The notes below the pieces were generated by a model. It searched no databases. It was given only the letters and a program-made list of their open reading frames with translations, and was not told the DNA's origin. The position numbers and the translations under genes are program-made. 64,000 bases of DNA from positions 1 through 64,000 of the forward strand of contig DATGLS010000017.1 in NCBI GenBank assembly GCA_035293985.1. The letters are read 5' to 3'. Each line of letters starts with the position of its first letter. Within the stretch, counting starts at the first letter, position 1. Positions 16,369-25,363 of the stretch are shown in pieces. The DNA comes from JAVDCA01 sp035293985. GTDB lineage: Bacteria > Pseudomonadota > Alphaproteobacteria > Rhizobiales > Xanthobacteraceae.

Positions 16369-17097
16369 ATGCGGAACTTTGAGCGCCCAGGACCCATGGC
16401 CAGCAACACCGCAACTGCCGATCGCTCGCTGACGGCGATCAACTCAGATGACCTGCGCACGCGCTCGCGCGCCGATTTCGCCTACGACACGTTGCGCGAT
16501 GCCATCTGGGAGGGCCGCATCGGCCGCGGCGAACGCATCCGCGAGGAGGACATCGCCCGCACCCTCGGCGTGAGCCGCACGCCCGTGCGCGAGGCGCTGC
16601 AGCGGCTGCAGCAGCGCGGGCTGCTGGTGAACCGGCTCGGCCGCGGCTTGACGGTCGCGGAGCTGAGCAAGCGCGAGGTGATCGAGCTCTACGCCATGCG
16701 CGAGATCCTCGAGGGATCCGCGGCGCGCTTCGCGGCCCAGCACGCGACCGGACCCGAGATCGAGATTCTCTATGGCCTCCAGCGCGAGCTCGGCTCGGCG
16801 CCCGACGATGCGCTGCGGCTCGTCACGCTCAACCGCCGCTTCCACCAGGCGATCTACGACGCCGCGCACAACCAGTATCTGACGCAAGCGCTCGACGCGC
16901 TGCACGACTCGATGGCGCTGCTGCATTCGACCACGTTCCGCGCGCCCAAGCGGCGCCGCGAGTCGGACGAGGAGCATCGCCGGATCGTCGCGGCGATCGA
17001 GCGGCATGATGCCGATGCGGCGGAGGCCGCCGCGCGCGAGCACATCCGCCAGGCGCAGCGCACGAGGTTCGAAAGCTTGATGGTCGAGAGCCGCTAG
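16369..17097 (+). CDS. GntR-family transcriptional regulator (FCD subfamily)
   Basis: The N-terminal winged helix is clear (AYDTLRDAIWEGRIGRGERI, then EEDIARTLGVSRTPVREALQ), followed by a wing with LVNRLGRGLTVAEL. The C-terminal all-helical FCD domain has NRRFHQAIYDAAHNQYL and EHRRIVAAIERHDADAAEAA, with the histidines that usually bind a metal and an organic-acid effector. It is divergent from the UbiD gene and faces an intergenic palindrome, so it likely represses or autoregulates the - strand aromatic cluster. A start at 16396 is equally possible. Confidence 0.88.
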   Translation: MRNFERPGPMASNTATADRSLTAINSDDLRTRSRADFAYDTLRDAIWEGRIGRGERIREEDIARTLGVSRTPVREALQRLQQRGLLVNRLGRGLTVAELSKREVIELYAMREILEGSAARFAAQHATGPEIEILYGLQRELGSAPDDALRLVTLNRRFHQAIYDAAHNQYLTQALDALHDSMALLHSTTFRAPKRRRESDEEHRRIVAAIERHDADAAEAAAREHIRQAQRTRFESLMVESR

Positions 17098-17111
17098 AAC
17101 GGATTCCAACG

Positions 17112-17191
17112 CGTCATCCCCGGCGAATGCCGGGCATCCACGTCTTTGCCGCGAGGAAGACGTGGATGGCGGGTCAAGCCGGGCCATGACG
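17112..17191. repeat. Intergenic palindromic repeat, family B copy 2
   Basis: It starts GCGTCATCCCCGGCGAATGC, has inner arms GCATCCACGTCTT and AAGACGTGGATGG, and ends GGGCCATGACGG. It fills the space between the GntR gene and the convergent Bug gene. Confidence 0.8.
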
Positions 17192-17199
17192 GCTCAGCC

Positions 17200-18177
17200 T
17201 CACTGCAGCTTGATGTTCGCCTCGGCGACCACCTTCTTCCACATCTCGTACTCGTCCTTGAGCGTCGCGGCGCCCTCCGCGAGGGTGGTGCCGCGCGGCT
17301 CGATGCCGAACTTGGCCACCGCGGTCTTGAAATCAGGGTTCTTCAGCACCTTGTCGTTGATCGCCGCGTTGAGCTTGGCGAGCACGTCGGGCGGTGTGGC
17401 GGCCGGCGCGAAGATGCCGAGCCACAGGTCGACCGAGAAGCCTTTCACGCCGGCTTCGGCCACGGTCGGCAGGTCGGGATAAACCGCGGCGCGCTTGAGG
17501 CCGGTCGTCGCGATTGCGCGGATGCGGTTGTCCTGGGTGAACGGCAGCGCGCCGGCGATGCTGGAGAAAGCGAACTGGATCTTGTTCGACATCATGTCGG
17601 GGAAGATCTGGCCGATGCCGCGATAGGGCACGTGCACCGTGTCGATGCCGGTCAGCTGCTGGAAGAGCGCGGCGGCGAGATGCGGAGTGGTGCCGACGCC
17701 GGCCGAGCCGTAGTTGAGCTTGCCCGGGTTGGCCTTGGCATAGGCGATGAACTCAGGCACCGACTTGATCGGCAGCTGCGGCGCCACCACGAAGACTTCG
17801 GGCGAGCTGGTGACGATCGATACCGTGACCAGCTGCTTGAACAGATCGTAGGGCACGCTCGGCTGCAGCGTCGGATTGATCACGATCGCCGGATCCATGA
17901 TCACGATGGTATAGCCATCCGGCGTTCCGTGCGCGACGAGGCCGGTGCCGAGCATGCCGCCGGCGCCGGGATGATTTTCCGCCACCACCGGCTGGCCGAG
18001 CGCTTCGGCGAGATATTGCGCTACCTTGCGCCCGGTGAAGTCGATGATGCCGCCCGGCGCGTAGGGCATGATCAGCTTGATCGGCCGATCGGGATACTCC
18101 GCGCGCGCCGGCGCGGCGGCGAGCGCGAGCAGCATAGGCGTGAGCGTCAGCGCGAACCAGAAACGTCTCGTCATCAT
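17200..18177 (-). CDS. TTT transporter substrate-binding protein (Bug family)
   Basis: A Sec signal peptide (RRFWFALTLTPMLLALAAAPARA) precedes the Bug core: YPDRPIKLIMPYAPGGIIDF, VAENHPGAGGMLGTGLVA, VPYRGIGQIFPDMMSNKIQ and the closing WKKVVAEANIKLQ. The start is ATG with GGAG six bases upstream. It is divergent from a TcuA-like flavoprotein. That pairing fits tricarballylate- or citrate-like substrates, for which TTT receptors and TcuA are known partners. Confidence 0.88.
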   Translation of the reverse strand: MMTRRFWFALTLTPMLLALAAAPARAEYPDRPIKLIMPYAPGGIIDFTGRKVAQYLAEALGQPVVAENHPGAGGMLGTGLVAHGTPDGYTIVIMDPAIVINPTLQPSVPYDLFKQLVTVSIVTSSPEVFVVAPQLPIKSVPEFIAYAKANPGKLNYGSAGVGTTPHLAAALFQQLTGIDTVHVPYRGIGQIFPDMMSNKIQFAFSSIAGALPFTQDNRIRAIATTGLKRAAVYPDLPTVAEAGVKGFSVDLWLGIFAPAATPPDVLAKLNAAINDKVLKNPDFKTAVAKFGIEPRGTTLAEGAATLKDEYEMWKKVVAEANIKLQ

Positions 18178-18241
18178 CTCGTTCTCCACCTCGCCCCGCC
18201 ACTTGACTGGCAGAGGCCACTGTCCGAAGTAGACCCTACTT

Positions 18242-18369
18242 CGTCATGGCCGGGCTTGTCCCGGCCATCCACGCCTTCGCTGTTGCGCATGCTGAAAGAC
18301 GTGGATGCCCGCGGCAAAGGCGAGCGAAGCGACGCCGTTCTTCGAACGGCTATGCGGCGGGCATGACGG
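18242..18369. repeat. Composite palindromic repeat: family B with a family F segment
   Basis: The left half is family B (CGTCATGGCCGGGCTTGTCC, CATCCACG and AAAGACGTGGATGCCCG). Its right half is interrupted by GCGAGCGAAGCGACGCCGTT plus CTTCGAACGGC, the family F palindrome also seen at 29254. It then ends GGCGGGCATGACGG. The ATG near its end could be mistaken for the start of the downstream flavoprotein gene. Confidence 0.7.
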
Positions 18370-18395
18370 CAAAAGCGCGCACCTGGAGGAATGCC

Positions 18396-19886
18396 GTGGC
18401 GGATCAGCGTTGGGATGTGGTGGTGGTCGGCGCCGGCAATGCCGCGTTCTGTGCGGCGCTGGCGGCGCGCGAGAAGGGCGCCAAGGTGCTGATGGTCGAG
18501 CGCGCGCCCAAGGAGCTGATGGGCGGCAACTCGCGCTTCACTGCCGGCGCGTTCCGTTGCGTCTATGACGGCGTCGACGATCTCACCAGGATCATGCCGG
18601 ATCTGACCAAGGACGAGATCGACCGCAGCGATTTCGGCACCTACACGAGCGACCAGTTCTTCGACGACATGTTCCGCGTCACCCAGTATCGCACCGACGG
18701 CGAGCTGTGCGATCGCCTGGTAAACCGCTCGCGCGACGCGATGCAATGGCTGCGCGGCAAGGGCATGCGGTTCGCGCCGATCTGGGGCCGCCAGGCCTAC
18801 AAGATCGACGGCAAGTTCAAATTCTGGGGCGGCCTGACCGTCGAGGCGTGGGGCGGCGGACCCGGCCTGATCGACCAGCACCTTCGGCTCGCCGAGAAAC
18901 AAGGAATCGACATCCGCTACGGCACGCGGGCGATCTCGCTCCTCTATGACGGCCAGGTGGTCTCGGGCCTGCGCGTCAAGGCGGACGGCAAGCTCGAGGA
19001 CATCAAGGCACGCTCGATCGTGATCGCGTGCGGCGGCTTCGAGTCGAACGCCGAGATGCGCACGCGCTATCTCGGCCCCGGCTGGGAGCTCGCGAAGGTG
19101 CGCGGCACGCCCTACAACACCGGCGACGGCATCCGCATGGCGCTCGAGATCGGCGCCTCGTCGTACGGCAACTGGTCGGGCTGTCACGCGGTCGGCTGGG
19201 ACTTCAATGCGCCGGAGTTCGGCGACCTCTCGGTCGGCGACAATTTCCAGAAGCACTCGTACCCGTGGGGCATCATGGTCAACGCCACCGGCCGCCGCTT
19301 CGTCGATGAAGGCGCCGACTTCCGCAACTACACCTATGCGAAGTACGGCCGCGTCATCCTCAACCAGCCGAACAATTTCGCCTGGCAGATCTTCGACAAG
19401 AAGATCATCCCGATGCTGCGTGACGAGTACCGCATCAAGCGGGTCACCAAGCAGTCGGCGAACACGATCGAGGAGCTGGCAAAGAAGCTCGAGGGCGTCG
19501 ACGCGCAGGCCTTCCTGGACGAGATCAAGAAATACAATGCGGCCGTGAAGAAGGACGTGCCGTACAATCCCAATATCAAGGACGGCCGCTGCACGGTCGG
19601 GCTGCCGATCAACAAGTCGAACTGGGCGAATACCATCGACGAGCCGCCGTTCGAGGCCTACCAGGTCGGCTGCGGCGTCAGCTTCACGTTCGGCGGCGTG
19701 CGCATCGACCCCGACACCGGCCAGGTGATCGACAGCGACATGAACCCGATCCCCGGCCTCTACGCCGCGGGAGAGCTGGTCGGCGGCATCTTCTATTTCA
19801 ACTACCCGGGCGGCTCCGGCCTGATGTCCGGCACTGTGTTCGGCCGCATCGCGGGATTCGGTGCCGCGCGTGCAGGGAATGCTTGA
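18396..19886 (+). CDS. FAD-dependent dehydrogenase, TcuA/fumarate reductase flavoprotein family
   Basis: The 496-residue protein starts with an FAD Rossmann motif (WDVVVVGAGNAAFCAALAA) and has GGNSRFTAGAFR, CGGFESNAEMRTRYLGPGW, QVGCGVSFTFGGVRID and the C-terminal NYPGGSGLMSGTVFGRIAG. This matches the tricarballylate dehydrogenase TcuA group, which oxidises tricarballylate to cis-aconitate. The GTG start has GGAGG six bases upstream and gives the usual short N-terminus. An earlier ATG at 18363 lies in a repeat. Other FAD-dependent succinate-type dehydrogenases remain possible. Confidence 0.82.
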   Translation: MADQRWDVVVVGAGNAAFCAALAAREKGAKVLMVERAPKELMGGNSRFTAGAFRCVYDGVDDLTRIMPDLTKDEIDRSDFGTYTSDQFFDDMFRVTQYRTDGELCDRLVNRSRDAMQWLRGKGMRFAPIWGRQAYKIDGKFKFWGGLTVEAWGGGPGLIDQHLRLAEKQGIDIRYGTRAISLLYDGQVVSGLRVKADGKLEDIKARSIVIACGGFESNAEMRTRYLGPGWELAKVRGTPYNTGDGIRMALEIGASSYGNWSGCHAVGWDFNAPEFGDLSVGDNFQKHSYPWGIMVNATGRRFVDEGADFRNYTYAKYGRVILNQPNNFAWQIFDKKIIPMLRDEYRIKRVTKQSANTIEELAKKLEGVDAQAFLDEIKKYNAAVKKDVPYNPNIKDGRCTVGLPINKSNWANTIDEPPFEAYQVGCGVSFTFGGVRIDPDTGQVIDSDMNPIPGLYAAGELVGGIFYFNYPGGSGLMSGTVFGRIAGFGAARAGNA

Positions 19887-19912
19887 GGGCACTGACGCGC
19901 CATGCGCGCCGT

Positions 19913-20095
19913 GACCCTCCCGCCCGTTGGCGGGGCGGGTCGGGTGACGCGGCGAAGCCGCGGAGCGAGGGGTGGGGGGGACTACACTTGCTCCGAATTT
20001 GCGATAAGCACGCACAACGTCGGCTCCGAGCAAGCGGCGCCCCCCCAGCCCCAACCCCTCCCCACCACTCGCTTCGCTCGCGGGGGGAGGGGAAC
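19913..20095. repeat. Intergenic palindromic repeat, family C copy 2 (inverted)
   Basis: It is in the opposite orientation to copy 1: it starts ACCCTCCCGCCCGTTGGCGG and ends CGCTCGCGGGGGGAGGGGAA. It fills the gap before pyrC, and its purine-rich right end lies about 10 bases before the first pyrC ATG. Confidence 0.8.
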
Positions 20096-20103
20096 CTCGG
20101 CGC

Positions 20104-21168
20104 ATGAGCAAGGTGCCCCCAATGACCACCCGCATCACCATTCGCAAGCCGGACGACTGGCACTTGCATGTGCGCGACGGCGAGATGCTCAAGGCGACGC
20201 TACCGTTCACGGCGCAGCACTTCGGCCGCGCGATTCTGATGCCGAACCTCATTCCACCGGTGCGCACCACCGCGGACGGGATCGCGTACCGTCAGCGCGC
20301 GCTCGCGGCCCTGCCGAGAGGGTCGACCTTCACGCCGCTGATCACGTGCTACCTCACCGACGACACCGATCCGGACGACGTCGAGCGCGGCTTTCGCGAC
20401 GGCGTGTTCACGGGCGTGAAGCTCTATCCCGCCAACGCCACGACCAACTCGGCCGCGGGCGTCACGGACTACAGAAGAATAAAGCCGGTGCTGGCGCGCA
20501 TGGAAAAGATCGGCATGCGCTTCCTCATGCACGGCGAGGACGTCGATCCGGCGGTCGACATCTTCGACCGCGAGGCGTCGTTCCTGGACAAATATCTCGG
20601 GCCGTGGACGCGCGAGTTTCCAGGGCTGAAGATGATTCTCGAGCACCTCTCCTCGAAGGAGGGCGTCGACTTCGTGCGTGCGCATGCGCCGCAGGTCGGC
20701 GGCACGATCACGCCCTATCACATGGAGCTTACCCGCACCGACTGGTTCGGCTGGGGGCTCAAGCCGTACATGTACGTGATGCCGGTCATCAAGACCGAGC
20801 GCGACCGCCAGGCGCTGCGCAAGGCGGCGACGTCGGGCGAGGCCTGCTACTTCCTCGGTACCGACTCGGCCCCGCATCCGGTGGCGAAGAAGCTCGCGCT
20901 CAACGGCATCCCGGGCATTTTCAACGCGCCGGTCGCGATGGCGAGCTACGCGAAGACCTTCGAGGAGGAGAACGCGCTCGACAAGCTCGAGCGGTTCGCC
21001 TCGCTCAACGGGCCGGCGCATTACGGCCTGCCGCCGAACGAGGCGACCATCACGCTGGAAAAGAAGCCGTGGGTCGTGCCCGACGAGGTGAAGGTCGCGG
21101 GGCCCGACGAGCGCGCCTTGATCTATCGCGGGGGCGAGACCCTGCAGTGGCAGGTGACGAGCGCCTGA
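20104..21168 (+). CDS. pyrC: Dihydroorotase, short PyrC type
   Basis: The 354-residue protein aligns along its length with the E. coli PyrC type. It has the metal site DWHLHVRDG, the loop MPNLIPPV, the carboxylated lysine in GVKLYPANATTNS, MHGE, EHLSSKEG, the catalytic GTDSAPH and FNAPVAMASYAKTFEE. It cyclises carbamoyl-aspartate to dihydroorotate in pyrimidine synthesis. It stands alone among catabolic genes with no other pyr gene near. The ATG at 20122 gives the more typical N-terminus (TTRITIRKPDDWHLH). The ATG at 20104 has a repeat-derived GGGGAGGGG upstream. Confidence 0.95.
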   Translation: MSKVPPMTTRITIRKPDDWHLHVRDGEMLKATLPFTAQHFGRAILMPNLIPPVRTTADGIAYRQRALAALPRGSTFTPLITCYLTDDTDPDDVERGFRDGVFTGVKLYPANATTNSAAGVTDYRRIKPVLARMEKIGMRFLMHGEDVDPAVDIFDREASFLDKYLGPWTREFPGLKMILEHLSSKEGVDFVRAHAPQVGGTITPYHMELTRTDWFGWGLKPYMYVMPVIKTERDRQALRKAATSGEACYFLGTDSAPHPVAKKLALNGIPGIFNAPVAMASYAKTFEEENALDKLERFASLNGPAHYGLPPNEATITLEKKPWVVPDEVKVAGPDERALIYRGGETLQWQVTSA

Positions 21169-21281
21169 CCCGGCGGCATCGCACAGCAATTCACAGGCCC
21201 GCTTGAGCGGCCCGCATATTGCATGCAGAGTTGGCGGTCGAGCAACCCGTGTATAGGCACGGGGACATGCACGGGGACATC

Positions 21282-22511
21282 ATGACCGCCATCGAAGCCG
21301 ATTCCGCCGCCGCTACGTCGGTCAACAGTGACGCGCGCAAGGCGCTCGCCGCCTCGGCGATCGGCTATGCGATGGACGGCTTCGACCTGCTGATCCTCGG
21401 CTTCATGCTGCGGGCGATCTCGGCCGAGCTGCATCTCACGCCGGCGCAGGCCGGCTCGCTGGTGACCTGGACGCTGATCGGCGCCGTCGTGGGCGGCATC
21501 GTGTTCGGCATTCTGAGCGATTATTACGGACGCGTGCGCGTGCTCACCTGGACCATCCTGCTGTTCGCGGTCTTCACCGGCCTCGGCGCGCTGGCTCAGG
21601 GGTACTGGGACCTGCTCGCCTATCGTACCGTCGCGGGCCTCGGGCTCGGCGGCGAGTTCGGCATCGGCATGGCGCTGGTCGCCGAGGCATGGCCGGCGCC
21701 GCTGCGCGCACGCGGCTGCGCCTATGTGGCGCTCGGCTGGCAGGCCGGCGTGCTGGTGGCGGCGCTCGTCACGCCGCTGCTGCTGCCCCTGGTCGGCTGG
21801 CGCGGCATGTTCCTGGTCGGCCTCGTGCCAGGGGTGATCGCGTTCATCGTGCGCTTCTACGTGGGCGAGCCGAAGATCTTCCTCGACCACGCGAAGACGG
21901 CGCGCAGCCGGGTGCCGCTCGGCCTGCTCGTCAAGGACGCCGCGACCATCAGGATCAGCGTCGCCATGCTGATTCTCTGCGCGGTGCAGAACTTCGGCTA
22001 CTACGGCCTGATGATCTGGCTGCCGAGCTACCTGTCGTCGCGCTTCGGCTACACGCTCACCCAATCGGCATTGTGGACCGCCGTCACGGTGCTGGGCATG
22101 GCGGCCGGCATCTGGGCGTTCGGCCAGTTCGCCGACCGCGTCGGGCGGCGGCCGGCGCTGCTCACCTTCCAGGCCGGCGCGTTCATCATGGTCCTCGTCT
22201 ATTCCCAGCTCACCGGCGCGACCGCGCTGCTGATCGGCGGCGCCGTGACGGGTGTCTTCGTCAACGGCATGCTCGGCGGCTACGGCGCACTGCTCTCGGA
22301 ATTCTATCCCACCGAGGCACGCGCGACCGCCGAGAACGTGCTGTTCAATCTCGGCCGCGGCGTCGGCGGCTTCGGCCCCTTCGTGGTCGGCGCGCTGGCG
22401 AGCACCTACTCGTTCACGGTTGCGATTGCGCTGCTCGCGGTGATCTATCTGATCGATTTCGTCGCGACGATCTTCCTGATTCCCGAGCGCAAGGGCGCGC
22501 CGCTGCAATAG
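21282..22511 (+). CDS. MFS transporter, aromatic acid:H+ symporter type
   Basis: The 409-residue protein has 12 predicted membrane helices. The first contains DGFD (YAMDGFDLLILGFML), the hallmark of the aromatic acid:H+ symporter (AAHS) group that includes PcaK. The conserved MFS loop between helices 2 and 3 reads GILSDYYGRVR, and RTVAGLGLGGEFGIGMALVAE follows. It most likely imports an aromatic or related organic acid. The start is the ATG with GGGG five bases upstream. It is convergent with the DUF2235 gene after 24 bp. Confidence 0.88.
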   Translation: MTAIEADSAAATSVNSDARKALAASAIGYAMDGFDLLILGFMLRAISAELHLTPAQAGSLVTWTLIGAVVGGIVFGILSDYYGRVRVLTWTILLFAVFTGLGALAQGYWDLLAYRTVAGLGLGGEFGIGMALVAEAWPAPLRARGCAYVALGWQAGVLVAALVTPLLLPLVGWRGMFLVGLVPGVIAFIVRFYVGEPKIFLDHAKTARSRVPLGLLVKDAATIRISVAMLILCAVQNFGYYGLMIWLPSYLSSRFGYTLTQSALWTAVTVLGMAAGIWAFGQFADRVGRRPALLTFQAGAFIMVLVYSQLTGATALLIGGAVTGVFVNGMLGGYGALLSEFYPTEARATAENVLFNLGRGVGGFGPFVVGALASTYSFTVAIALLAVIYLIDFVATIFLIPERKGAPLQ

Positions 22512-22535
22512 CGGCGGCACTGCCCGCCGTTGCTC

Positions 22536-24524
22536 TTATGCCAACGCCTTGGTGTCGGTGTCGTCCTCCTCGGTCTCTCTGGCGGCCGGAGCCGAGACCA
22601 CGGCCGGATCAGGCGTCGGCCTGCCGATGCCGCCGGTCGATACGTCGGTCCCGCGCAGGAACCGCCAGAACCGGTACACCGCGTAGAGCGAGAAGGGGAA
22701 CGTGGCGATCGCGAGCGTCACGATGATCAATGCCGTGAAAGCCCCGAACAGCCACTGAACGACACCCACCGAAGCCCGGTGCAGCAGACGCAGTCGTTTC
22801 CGCATGAAGCGCGCGACCGCATCAAGGAAGGTGCCCCGCGCGGCCGGCGGTGGCGATCCGTGCTTTTGCTCCCACCAGGCGAACTCCGCGTAATCGGCGA
22901 TCGCGTTCTGCATCCGACGGCTGCCGATGAAAAACAGCCATGCCAGCGGTAGCAGAAGGGCAAGCGCGATGATCGGATACGCGACGAACGATTTCACCCA
23001 GATCACGGACCAGGATGGCGCGACCTTGATGATCAACTCGGGAATCGACACGCTGATCAGCGTCGGGAGGTGCTGGCCGACGAAGGCGTATCCAGCGGCG
23101 AGAAGCGATTTGAAGGAAGTGCAGGCGCCGGGCGCGAGCGCACACACGTGCGCGGTGAAGAAGCGATCGACCCGATCCAGCCAGCCGAGCGCCTGCAGAA
23201 TGGGGAACGACGCCAACAAGACGGTCAATACGACCGTGGCGAGATAGAACACCAGCCGCCACCAGGCTCGATCCCAGGCCAGCTCCATCCAATTCATGTC
23301 GATCGGCTGACCCGTGCCGAGCCCATTTTGCCCGGTTTGCGCCACGCTGAACTGCCGCGGGGCGCTGATCGGGGCGCAAGGAACGGAGCCGGCGCTCACC
23401 CGTTCGATGACGCTCCGGTGCAGCACCGGATCGGTGATCTTCACGAGATGGGCGCTGTCGTCGCACAGCTCCGGCACGCTGCGCGGGCCGTATCGGTAAT
23501 AGCCGGCGAGGCCGGCCCGCGAGTCGTATTGCCGTCCGTCGACATTGGCGCCGTCGCGAACCGCGGCGGCCGCGTCGACGATGAAATTCAGCTCATCAGC
23601 CGGACTGGGCAAATTCGGCTGCGCGATCCTTCGCGGCAGCGTCGGACTCACCTCGAGCATCATCCAGTACAGCGGGACGTAGGAGAGAGCATCGTCCGGG
23701 TATCCGCCGCCGACATTTGCATGGACGCCGGAAAACCACACCTGCAGCAGCCGCTCGCGCGAAATCTGCTGGCCATTGAAATCGAACTCGTTCCACAGCA
23801 CCGGGCGAAACGTCGAACGTTCGTCGTCGAGCGACAGGGCGTGACGGGCCTTGACGATGCCGAAGGAAAAATATCGATCCGCAAAGCTCATCGGCCAGAC
23901 GACCTGATCGATGCCCCGCTTCCATTCGTCGACCGGCATGCCGTAGGCATCGACCGTGTCCCATACGCCGAGGAACTGGATCTGCACCCGACGCTGCTCG
24001 ATGTCGTCGCCCAGGGCGATTTGCAGCGGATGATCGGCGGCATGGGGCTGGCACTTGATCAGCCGATGCAGCCACAATCGCATCGTCCGGCGGGCGGGCG
24101 AGCTGGTTGCGCGATATAGGAAGTCGCGACGATACGCCGAAAACGCAGCCGCCACGTTGCGGCGGAGCTCAGCCTCGGTCGTCCATCTCACGACGCCGCA
24201 TTTCATGATCAGTCCAGCCAGCAGCCGCACCGTGAAGGCACCGCGGCTGAAGCCGAAGAGATAAATGCGATCGAGAGGGTCGGTGTGGTTGCGGCAAAGA
24301 AACGTGTAAAGGTTCCTGACGTTCTTCCACACGCCGAACCCGAACGCGCCCCCGAGCGCCGCCAGCGGTTTGAACGTCTCGGTGCCGACGCCGTCGTCAT
24401 AGAGGGCGACTTGGTCGGACGTGGTCAGGTCCAGCGCCTGATAAAGCCGCCAGACATTCGTCTTGAATGCAGACGCCGCACCGTTGCCGGTGCCGTCTGC
24501 GAGCAAGATGATGTTTTTCGCCAC
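22536..24524 (-). CDS. DUF2235 alpha/beta hydrolase with C-terminal membrane segments
   Basis: The 662-residue protein starts with NIILLADGTGNGAAS and carries the nucleophile motif GFSRGA (Ser93), followed by FLGVWDTVDAYG, FADRYFSFGIVKARHALSLD and WFSGVHANVGGGYPD. This is the DUF2235 hydrolase domain found in type VI secretion phospholipase effectors and in free-standing enzymes. The last third has several hydrophobic segments (LVFYLATVVLTVLLASFPIL, YPIIALALLLPLAWLFFIG, ALIIVTLAIATFPFSLYAVY). No VgrG, PAAR or immunity gene is adjacent. The start is GTG with GGGGAG upstream. Biological role unknown. Confidence 0.8.
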   Translation of the reverse strand: MAKNIILLADGTGNGAASAFKTNVWRLYQALDLTTSDQVALYDDGVGTETFKPLAALGGAFGFGVWKNVRNLYTFLCRNHTDPLDRIYLFGFSRGAFTVRLLAGLIMKCGVVRWTTEAELRRNVAAAFSAYRRDFLYRATSSPARRTMRLWLHRLIKCQPHAADHPLQIALGDDIEQRRVQIQFLGVWDTVDAYGMPVDEWKRGIDQVVWPMSFADRYFSFGIVKARHALSLDDERSTFRPVLWNEFDFNGQQISRERLLQVWFSGVHANVGGGYPDDALSYVPLYWMMLEVSPTLPRRIAQPNLPSPADELNFIVDAAAAVRDGANVDGRQYDSRAGLAGYYRYGPRSVPELCDDSAHLVKITDPVLHRSVIERVSAGSVPCAPISAPRQFSVAQTGQNGLGTGQPIDMNWMELAWDRAWWRLVFYLATVVLTVLLASFPILQALGWLDRVDRFFTAHVCALAPGACTSFKSLLAAGYAFVGQHLPTLISVSIPELIIKVAPSWSVIWVKSFVAYPIIALALLLPLAWLFFIGSRRMQNAIADYAEFAWWEQKHGSPPPAARGTFLDAVARFMRKRLRLLHRASVGVVQWLFGAFTALIIVTLAIATFPFSLYAVYRFWRFLRGTDVSTGGIGRPTPDPAVVSAPAARETEEDDTDTKALA

Positions 24525-24869
24525 CGCGCTCCCCGGACCGCAGTTGATTGCAGACGGTAACGGAAGTGGCGGCCGGTAGCAATGACTCACAAACACGCCG
24601 TTGGGTAGCATTCCGTTCCGGGCCGCCAGCCAGGCGTGGAGCGAAATGATCTGAGCTTGCGTGCAGACGCGTTTGGCCGCCCGCGACTGCAAGCAGGCTG
24701 CCCCACTTCACGCCGCACTGGAGCCATATCGCGCGACTCATCGTCCGTGGACCGACGTATTCGTGTCTGCCTGGGGGGAGACTCACGGATCGCGGCTTAT
24801 CACGGCTTGCGCTGGCATGCGTTCGTTGCGCTGTGCGGCTTCGCCAGCTTGCGTCATTCGGCGCAGGCG

Positions 24870-25180
24870 GAGATTCAAGTGGCTGCCGCCGCGCCGACCG
24901 CTGTCGCCGATACGAGCGTGGCGGACGATCCCGTCGATCTTGCAAAATTTGGTCGGCTCGACGATCGCATTCGCACTGCGGCGATGCCCGGCGGCGACGT
25001 CGGCCATTACGATCGCAGCGGCCGCAGCGCCGACAAGCTGCTGGTGCGGCGGCCGCTGCGCGACGGCCGGCTGAACACGCCCTTGGGCCTGCAGCGCCAT
25101 CCGATCCCCGGCACCACGCACATGCATACCGGCGTCGACTGGGACGCGCCCCTCGCGAGCGCGATCGTCGCCGCCGGCGC
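24870..25180 (+). pseudogene. Remnant of an M23 (LytM-type) peptidase gene
   Basis: Frame 3 around 25000-25180 encodes GHYDRSGRSADKLLVRRPL, then a truncated M23 core: LNTPLGLQRHPIPGTTHMHT and GVDWDAP, ending in IVAAG. The first zinc ligands (H and D in HTGVD) survive, but the second HxH motif and the rest of the domain are missing and the reading frame loses similarity after 25180. No intact start or signal peptide is seen. The wider gap 24525-25363 holds nothing else I recognise. Confidence 0.55.
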
Positions 25181-25363
25181 CGAACATGGGCACCCTCCCA
25201 ATCATGGCGCCGATCGGCGCCTCCGACGGCGCATTCTGCCGCGCCGGATGCGCGCTCACAACGCCGATCCGGCATGCGGACATCACGCCTTGACCGTCGC
25301 GCGGCCGCCACTCACGATGATCGCGGCAATGGAGCGCCGGCGCGTTGCGCGCGGGAGGAAACA

